Part shown: piece after piece, positions 14,185 to 19,492 of the stretch
How positions within the stretch are numbered: the stretch's first letter is position 1
Layout of the letters: the number at the start of each line of letters is the position of its first letter
From: Deltaproteobacteria bacterium
GTDB lineage: Bacteria > Desulfobacterota > DSM-4660 > Desulfatiglandales > B25-G16
Reading direction: 5' to 3'
Assembly: GCA_019308645.1 (NCBI GenBank)
Contig: JAFDHR010000036.1
Location: forward strand, 1-19,492
DNA length: 19,492 nucleotides
Notes under the pieces: model-generated
What the model was told of the DNA's origin: nothing
Database searches by the model: none
Seen by the model: only the letters and a program-made list of their open reading frames with translations
Made by a program: the position numbers and the translations under genes

Positions 14185-17166
14185 TTACCTGCAGTAATGC
14201 CTTGCGAATTGCTCTAACTTTTCTTCAAAAGAAGCCTCAAACCCACCCTGGTAAATACTTTGAGTAGCAATCTCTGTAGAAATAATAGCAGCCCTGTATT
14301 TTAAAGGTAAGTATTTTACCCTATCTCTAAATTTTTTCCTCTTCTGAATAAAATCAGGAAGGTGCAATAGAAGAATTCTGGAGTAATATGGTTTTTCTAT
14401 CTTATCAGGATGTTCAATAAGATAGTCATAAATTTTATCTGTTAACTCATTAATCTTATAACTTATTTCGTTGCTGATTTCTGTATATAGTAAATTCCCA
14501 CGAGATTCTTTATGCCGATTAAAAATTGTTTCTACCTCATCTACTGCCCGTTTCTCGAGGATTGTAAGCACATCCCTCACATAATCGTCCTTACAGTGCA
14601 GAAATTCGCTATCTTTCATTAGGAGCCCCCCAAGAATCTCGTACGAGGAACAAATAACGCCACATTTGTTTGCCGAGGAATCCTTCAGTATTGGAATGCC
14701 CTTTTTCTGTATCTTTTCGCGGGCGCTTGGGGAAATAAATGAATTAGCTCCTTCTATTATTACCCGGGCAGTTGGATTTTGGTTACTGTCAAAGAGTTTT
14801 TCCCAGTTGCCATCGTGGATAGTTTCAGGACGACCTCCGCATGGTATGAACACATCAGTAACATGAGAGAATATAAGGCCTTCAAACTCCCCGTGAAACT
14901 CATCTGACGATACCCACTCTTCTTTAAGGCCATCTTTGTCTCGCAGAACTTTTTTAAAGAGATCTACAAGGCCTTCCCTCTTTTGCTCTCGAGAGTAGAG
15001 GATAAAACCGCCCTTGTTGAGATGGTCTGGTGAAAATTTATCTATATCGTGTTTATGAATCAGGCTGCCAAGCTCTTCCTTCTCGATGCCGCTCGGATCA
15101 TAGATAACCCCAGAAGCATCGGTGATGGAAGTGATTTGAACCGATGGACATTGGGCCAGTAGCAGCTTTATCTCGTTTCCTGCAACATCCCCAGTAGGCC
15201 CACCCGTGAGCTTTACGCTGAAGGGATCTGACCGGGCATCAATCCCGAGCTCCTTCAGTGCCCGCTCTACAAATTTCAACACACCAAGGGAGGTGACGCC
15301 GTATGCCTTGTGGTTGATTCCGATCTTCTTGCTGGAGATGATGCCGCCCCCGAGGATGTATCCCCGTTTTTTGGCGCGTTCCGCCATGTATTCAATCATG
15401 GAGTCATGCATGTTTTCATCGGGTCCCAGCTCAATAGGCTCATCTTCCCCATAGTAATCGACTACCTTGGGATCTACAGGTTTCCCGCTGTGAGTAACAA
15501 ATATGTCCAGAAATGCATTTATAATTCCCCTCTGAAGGTTGTAAAGGCGATTTACTACCCTGTCCTGTTCTTTCAAATCAAAGGCCCGCATGACAATGGC
15601 CAGTTTAGATCCTCCTTGGTATATATCCTTATTTTTCAGATGCTGGGTATGGGCCAGGACCATTGCCTCCTTAAATATGGTATTCATAGCTGACTCAAAA
15701 TCATCTTTTGTCCTTGTGATGACGGTTCTAAAACCACCCCTTGCAATATCGGAAAAACCAAAATGATAGCCGGACCCATGGCGATGGTAGAAAAAGGTAA
15801 TCCTGAATGGCAAAGCAGGGGGCAAATTGGACCTTATTTCTTGAGGTAATTGCGCCATATAACCGCGATCCAACCGGAAGGAAAGGGCTTTCTTGTATGT
15901 AACAAAAAAGTTTGTCTTAAGCGTATATTGGATAAAAAGAAGCGCAACACTGAACATTATCCTCCTGGTTTCATCCAGGATCACATGGCCTGTATTGTAT
16001 TCGTCAATTATGGACTGTAGTCTCTCGCATTCCCTTTCCAACATTTCCTCATACACGGGCTTTCCAGAATCCGTCTTGAATTTTGTTTCAAACAGCTGCA
16101 GCATTTTTCGTGTAAGCTGTAAATGACTAAAAAATGCATCCTGGGTTTCATCCCAATCAAATCGATAGGGAGAGCTATGCGCCATGTTGGTATGAACAAA
16201 TGTAATGATGGCGCTTAAAAGGCTCCCCTCCGGTCCTGTCAAAACTTTACCTGTAACCAGTTCATAATATGTCCTGTCCTGTATGTTTATTACCTTTGTG
16301 TTATAAAGTTCAGATTCTAAAGATGAAAATATGGGCGTATCTTTTTGTATAGGCTTACCGTCCCTTGTGGTGATATATGCCGATAGAATAGTCACTAACT
16401 GCCCTTCTTCATCTTCCACCTCTACTGCATAATTCCTCTGGGTGGCAATGTTTAACCTGTAAAAGATTTCTACGATTTCCTTGAGGTATCCCGCAGCCAG
16501 GGGATTGATAACCGAAAAAATGAGCCTTGTCTCTTCCCGACCTTTTTCGTTTTTCGTGGGCTCAACATCCAGAAAGATGCCACCCTGGCGGATTGCCGAC
16601 TGGAAAAGCCACATTGCCCTGGCAACCCTCAGTGCAGGTGAAAGTAGCACATAATCTCTATTATTAGTCATTAAGCATTGGAGAATGGTGTCGAATTCCT
16701 TAAACTTAAATTCCGGGTAATGTTCCTGAATATTTTTTCGGATGAGGCCTTTACCTCGAAAAATTGGTGTTGATTCCAACCTTTCTTTATCAGTTCGAAA
16801 ATGGAATTTCTGCAGCTCAAGCTCGCCTTCCTGGCCCGGCAGAAAAGTGTTGGAATGGATCATTTCTGAATAGATAATCTCTTTGTCCTTTATGGAATCC
16901 AGGGTCTTGAATAGGGTACCTGGTTTATTTATGGTAGCTATAATAAGCTTTTCATCAGTGTCCCTTAAAACAACCTGATGGTTTTCACCCAGGGTTTGCA
17001 GGTTCATGATTAGATTCAAGAGGGCATCTTTTTCAGGCCCAAAGGTGATGAAAAAATACGGGTGCATACTCTCAAGAAGCCAGTTTAAATTTTTTAAAGC
17101 AAGTTTTTTATGTTTCCCTATGTCCCTGGAAACTTGATTGATGGTTTTTTGTGGCTCAATATACAT
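14185..17166 (-). CDS. gdh: Large NAD-dependent glutamate dehydrogenase (about 115-kDa type)
   Basis: Oxidative deamination of glutamate to 2-oxoglutarate and ammonia with NAD, or the reverse. The 993-aa length fits the large-subunit GDHs rather than the 450-aa hexameric or 1600-aa bacterial types. The N-terminal part has ACT-like regulatory stretches around 62-105 (INKPGTLFKTLDSI) and 212-268. The catalytic domain carries GFSDIARGGFR (470-480), FKEAMVLAH (498-506) with Lys499, and YQGGSKLAI (516-524) with the catalytic Lys521. GPDENMHDSM (581-590) and the dinucleotide-binding TGGPTGDVAGNE (654-665) follow, then IIEGANSFIS (803-812) and SSANKCGVICSSYE (830-843). The start is secure, with AAGGAAGGTG a few nt upstream. 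It heads the gdh-guaA-hisH unit. The ACT-like regions suggest control by small molecules such as amino acids, as in related large GDHs. Confidence 0.92.
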   Translation of the reverse strand: MYIEPQKTINQVSRDIGKHKKLALKNLNWLLESMHPYFFITFGPEKDALLNLIMNLQTLGENHQVVLRDTDEKLIIATINKPGTLFKTLDSIKDKEIIYSEMIHSNTFLPGQEGELELQKFHFRTDKERLESTPIFRGKGLIRKNIQEHYPEFKFKEFDTILQCLMTNNRDYVLLSPALRVARAMWLFQSAIRQGGIFLDVEPTKNEKGREETRLIFSVINPLAAGYLKEIVEIFYRLNIATQRNYAVEVEDEEGQLVTILSAYITTRDGKPIQKDTPIFSSLESELYNTKVINIQDRTYYELVTGKVLTGPEGSLLSAIITFVHTNMAHSSPYRFDWDETQDAFFSHLQLTRKMLQLFETKFKTDSGKPVYEEMLERECERLQSIIDEYNTGHVILDETRRIMFSVALLFIQYTLKTNFFVTYKKALSFRLDRGYMAQLPQEIRSNLPPALPFRITFFYHRHGSGYHFGFSDIARGGFRTVITRTKDDFESAMNTIFKEAMVLAHTQHLKNKDIYQGGSKLAIVMRAFDLKEQDRVVNRLYNLQRGIINAFLDIFVTHSGKPVDPKVVDYYGEDEPIELGPDENMHDSMIEYMAERAKKRGYILGGGIISSKKIGINHKAYGVTSLGVLKFVERALKELGIDARSDPFSVKLTGGPTGDVAGNEIKLLLAQCPSVQITSITDASGVIYDPSGIEKEELGSLIHKHDIDKFSPDHLNKGGFILYSREQKREGLVDLFKKVLRDKDGLKEEWVSSDEFHGEFEGLIFSHVTDVFIPCGGRPETIHDGNWEKLFDSNQNPTARVIIEGANSFISPSAREKIQKKGIPILKDSSANKCGVICSSYEILGGLLMKDSEFLHCKDDYVRDVLTILEKRAVDEVETIFNRHKESRGNLLYTEISNEISYKINELTDKIYDYLIEHPDKIEKPYYSRILLLHLPDFIQKRKKFRDRVKYLPLKYRAAIISTEIATQSIYQGGFEASFEEKLEQFARHYCR

Positions 17167-17185
17167 TTTGCACCTTCCTTTCGCC

Positions 17186-17197
17186 TTTTATATCTTA
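17186..17197 (-). promoter_or_regulatory. Candidate -10 region of gdh within a shared 12-mer
   Basis: On the minus strand TAAGATATAAAA lies about 20 nt before the gdh ATG. The identical 12-mer occurs twice upstream of yvcK, once as the -10 of a promoter with an acceptable -35. No good -35 is visible here at 16-18 nt spacing, so the call rests on the shared motif and position. Confidence 0.35.
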
Positions 17198-17244
17198 TCC
17201 CCTGTTAATATCCGCCAAAAGGCAATAAAGATAATTTTAATCCA

Positions 17245-17301
17245 CAGATTTCGCAGATTACACGGATTACCCTAATCACTTGAAGGACAATGCGAAATCT
17301 G
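17245..17301. repeat. Inverted repeat CAGATTTCGCA/TGCGAAATCTG
   Basis: A perfect 11-bp inverted repeat (17245-17255 and 17291-17301) encloses 35 nt. The left arm sits in a CCACAGATTTCGCAGATTACACGGATTA stretch of a kind often dispersed in bacterial genomes. It is directly followed by two more palindromes, so the region is a repeat cluster and not a regulatory site of gdh alone. Confidence 0.5.
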
Positions 17302-17316
17302 TAGGGTTTAATTCCC

Positions 17317-17383
17317 CGCAGCTTGCTGCGCTAAAAAAAGATAAAAACACTTATTTTGATATCCCGCCGCTTGCGGCGGGATA
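17317..17383. repeat. Pair of GC-rich palindromes (REP-like)
   Basis: CGCAGC-TT-GCTGCG (17317-17330) and TATCCCGCCGC-TT-GCGGCGGGATA (17360-17383) share the core CGCnGCTTGCnGCG and are clearly related units, the first truncated on its right side. They lie between divergent genes, so they are not simple gene terminators, although the second is followed by GTTTATT and could stop transcripts entering from the left. Confidence 0.6.
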
Positions 17384-17400
17384 GTTTATTCTACAAATAA

Positions 17401-17814
17401 ATTTGTTTAAGTACACCATCTTTCTTCTATTAAGTCAACTTCAATATTGCCAGTTTTGGAATTTTCCTACCTAAAACTATAAGAAAATTAAGTTTTAGTC
17501 CGTTTTTAAAGGCCAGAAGTGCAATGTGGCTTAGTCATTGAGCTGCACATTCTGTTTACAAGCCCACTTTGAGGAACTTTTTGTTCAGGGCTAATTGCCG
17601 GCGTTTTCCTGGCCTGAAGATTTGGAAAATTCGTAAAAAAATAATTTGCAGGCCTGGCTTAAGGTTTTCTGAAAATGATCTGCCCGTTATCCTGATGCCG
17701 TGATGAATCCAGATGAATAGACATTAAACTTTGTTAAGACGGACATCGAGATTAATTCCAATTGTGCTTGAAACTTCATTGCATTTGTTTAGAGCGAGTG
17801 CCCGGAGTTGAGTA
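17401..17814. other. Gene-free stretch with several imperfect hairpins
   Basis: I see no gene on either strand here. Secondary-structure elements occur at 17523-17551 (AATGTGGCT with AGCTGCACATT, one 2-nt bulge), 17561-17592 (AGCCC/GGGCT) and 17604-17628 (TTTTCC/GGAAAA). A GGCCTG duplication lies at 17611-17616 and 17651-17656. Together they could be a degraded mobile element or an unannotated structured RNA. The evidence is pattern only. Confidence 0.3.
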
Positions 17815-17843
17815 TTGACCTACTATTTTTTTAAAGATATAAT
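17815..17843 (+). promoter_or_regulatory. Near-consensus sigma70 promoter upstream of lptF
   Basis: TTGACC (17815-17820), a spacer of exactly 17 nt and a perfect TATAAT (17838-17843). It is the best promoter match in the window. The next recognised gene downstream is lptF at 18168, which would have a leader of about 318 nt. The AAAGATATAAT context resembles the TAAGATATAAAA boxes upstream of yvcK and gdh. Confidence 0.65.
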
Positions 17844-17887
17844 AAAAATACTGGTAACTACTCAGCAATTGACCCCGACGCTTCCTA

Positions 17888-17909
17888 TCGGCCATGAGCT
17901 CAAGGCCGA
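17888..17909 (+). repeat. Hairpin in the predicted lptF leader
   Basis: TCGGCC (17888-17893) and GGCCGA (17904-17909) form a 6-bp GC-rich stem around a loop containing the palindrome GAGCTC. It lies about 40 nt into the transcript predicted from the promoter at 17815-17843. Confidence 0.4.
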
Positions 17910-17976
17910 ATGGCGCTCCAGGGTTATAAATGGGAGAAGCTTATAAGTTACATAAGAGTTTCATAACCGACTATTT

Positions 17977-18112
17977 TAATTGCTGATTTGTAATTGCTAA
18001 TTCCTAATTTTAAATTTAGTTTCTTAGGGGGTTATCACGTTTACCGTTTATGGTTCATGGTTGGTCGCTCTTTAATCTTTAACCTTAAACTTTGAACCTT
18101 TGAACCCTGAAC
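17977..18112. repeat. Three blocks of degenerate 7-bp tandem repeats before lptF
   Basis: Block A (17977-18011) is five heptads: TAATTGC, TGATTTG, TAATTGC, TAATTCC, TAATTTT. Block B (18039-18066) is four: GTTTACC, GTTTATG, GTTCATG, GTTGGTC. Block C (18071-18112) is six: TTTAATC, TTTAACC, TTAAACT, TTGAACC, TTTGAAC, CCTGAAC. The period of 7 is exact within each block while the sequence drifts. They resemble the short tandemly repeated heptamers known from cyanobacteria and lie within the predicted lptF leader. Confidence 0.65.
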
Positions 18113-18167
18113 CTGAGTCACAAAAATTGATTAGGTCAAAAGAAAGAGTTGCTCTCACAAGAAACCC

Positions 18168-19274
18168 ATGAAAAAAATTATCAATATATATATCTTCAAG
18201 GAGATGGTCCCCACTTTTATAACCGGCCTTATTTTATTTACCTTTCTTGTGCTTGCTGGCAGGGTATTAAAATTGACTGAATGGATGGTGAATCATGGAA
18301 CAGACATCTCACAAGTTCTGCTAATAATAGTATATACTATTCCCTATGTTCTTTTTTTTACATTACCCATGGCCACCCTTTTGGGCTCTCTTATTGCCTT
18401 CTCGAGGCTTAATGAGGACAATGAGATAATTGCCTTAAAGTCATGTGGAATCAGCCTATACCAGATACTTCCTCCGGTAGTCACCTTTTCTATTCTTAGC
18501 TATCTTTTAGCCTCATTTATAGCAATCTATCTCTTTCCTATTGGTAATCATTCTATGTCAAGGCTCCTTTTTGAGATAGCCCAATCGAATACAAGCATTG
18601 GAATAAAACAGGGTGTATTTAATGACAACATTCCCAATATAGTACTCTATGCGAATCATATATCTTCTCATGACCAAACAATGGAAGGCGTTTTTATATT
18701 TGATGAGAGGGATCCGAGCATTTCTAACACTATTATTGCACGGAAAGGGAGGATAATATCTGATCCAAAAAAGATGTCCATCAATTTGCATCTAATCGAT
18801 GGATCTAGTTTTATGGTAAGCAAGGATTTAGATTCATCTAGAAAACTGCAATTTACATCCTATGACTTACGTATAGAGCTTGAAGATATAATGCGGAGAT
18901 TCTCTTCACGGATGAAGGGTGAAAAGGAGATGTCCATCTCTGAGCTCAGGGCTCACCTTAAAAAGACAAAAAAAGCAACCGTGAAATACAATATTCTGGC
19001 TATAGAATTGCAGCGGAAATTTTCCATTCCTTTTGCGTGTTTGCTTTTGGGCCTTATTGGTTTCCCTCTTGGACTAATGATGAGGGCACAAAGAAGATCG
19101 TGGGGGATTGCCCTGAGTATTGTAATTTTTGTTGTTTACTATATTCTGCTATCAGCAGCAGATAGCTTAGGAGAAACAGGCACATTAAACCCTGTTATAG
19201 CTATGTGGATACCGAACATGGTTTTGGGGGCTGCCACATTTGTCCTGTTCTGGCGGGCAACACAGGAAACATAG
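18168..19274 (+). CDS. lptF: LPS export permease, LptF/LptG family (YjgP/YjgQ)
   Basis: LptF and LptG form the membrane part of the LptB2FG ABC transporter that extracts LPS from the inner membrane and feeds it to LptC. The 368-aa length is typical. Three N-terminal membrane segments (about 13-32, 49-77 and 99-123) flank the coupling-helix region FSRLNEDNEIIALKSCGIS (78-96). A periplasmic beta-jellyroll domain (about 125-270) follows, then three C-terminal membrane segments (about 286-305, 312-330 and 343-361). The order and the LNEDNEI(I)AL motif are family hallmarks. LptF rather than LptG is chosen from the N-terminus (KKIINIYIFKEMVPTF), but the two are hard to separate by eye. The ribosome binding site is weak. 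No partner permease begins in the 218 bp after the stop. Confidence 0.88.
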   Translation: MKKIINIYIFKEMVPTFITGLILFTFLVLAGRVLKLTEWMVNHGTDISQVLLIIVYTIPYVLFFTLPMATLLGSLIAFSRLNEDNEIIALKSCGISLYQILPPVVTFSILSYLLASFIAIYLFPIGNHSMSRLLFEIAQSNTSIGIKQGVFNDNIPNIVLYANHISSHDQTMEGVFIFDERDPSISNTIIARKGRIISDPKKMSINLHLIDGSSFMVSKDLDSSRKLQFTSYDLRIELEDIMRRFSSRMKGEKEMSISELRAHLKKTKKATVKYNILAIELQRKFSIPFACLLLGLIGFPLGLMMRAQRRSWGIALSIVIFVVYYILLSAADSLGETGTLNPVIAMWIPNMVLGAATFVLFWRATQET

Positions 19275-19321
19275 TTATTTGTAAGATTTTTAGTAACATT
19301 TTAGCTCTTTGAGGTTACCTG

Positions 19322-19362
19322 GTGAGTGAGCATGGGGATGTCTTTTTTTATCATGCCCTCAC
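19322..19362 (+). terminator. Imperfect hairpin after lptF
   Basis: GTGAG(tga)GCATG pairs with CATGC(c)CTCAC around a T-rich loop, 48 nt after the lptF stop. The T run is in the loop rather than after the stem, so intrinsic termination is doubtful. The remainder to 19492 shows no gene. Confidence 0.25.
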
Positions 19363-19492
19363 AAAGCCGAGTCGGTAGGTCCCGATAAATCAGCGATTTT
19401 TTAGGGCTATTTGATTAGACCAATTAATTCCAGCGGAACCTGCTATTTTCTGTTATTACAGGCAAGGCATTTACATTTTATAATCAATTGTC

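Noticed and set aside
17245..18112. CRISPR array or integration site
   Set aside because: The palindromes and heptamers have no regular repeat-spacer pattern, and no cas, integrase or tRNA gene is present nearby.

Overview
The window looks like chromosomal DNA from a Gram-negative, lipopolysaccharide-making bacterium with moderately AT-rich DNA. A Kdo transferase (waaA) and an LPS-export permease (lptF) imply an LPS outer membrane. The housekeeping enzymes (GuaA, HisH, a 115-kDa-type NAD glutamate dehydrogenase, GlmM, YvcK) are ordinary bacterial families. The many palindromic repeats, heptamer repeats and oversized enzymes would fit an environmental lineage such as an anammox-type planctomycete or a deltaproteobacterial or Nitrospirota-like group, but I cannot fix the taxon from sequence alone.

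Layout, left to right. 1-2620 is an accessory, repeat-rich strip. It holds an unrecognised 233-aa protein, a decayed 82-codon reading frame with one internal TGA, and a RHH-antitoxin/PIN-toxin pair lying between two diverged copies of one repeat. The second repeat copy is split by a ~210-bp block of stacked hairpins with a possible 5-bp target duplication. 2631-10171 is an amino-sugar cluster on the minus strand, transcribed yvcK > glmM > nagB-like > giant glmS-like. 10172-10503 is a divergent intergenic region with a possible chain of two very small reading frames leading into waaA (plus). 11948-17166 is a minus-strand nitrogen block, gdh > guaA > hisH. 17167-18167 has no recognisable gene but is full of palindromes and heptamer repeats, with a near-consensus sigma70 promoter. 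lptF (plus) closes the window.

How the genes work together. GlmS makes glucosamine-6-phosphate from fructose-6-phosphate and glutamine, GlmM moves the phosphate to C1 toward UDP-GlcNAc, NagB-type enzymes run the deamination, and YvcK/GlmR proteins bind UDP-GlcNAc and in Bacillus stimulate GlmS. Here all four sit together, upstream of LPS genes that consume UDP-GlcNAc. Three of the four are odd. The GlmS-like protein is about twice the usual size with its nucleophilic Cys at residue 45. The NagB-like protein has Arg in place of the usual active-site Asp. glmM is broken by an apparent ~34-bp deletion plus frameshift. This amino-sugar cluster is the most promising part of the window. The gdh-guaA-hisH block groups glutamate formation with two glutamine-amidotransferase enzymes.
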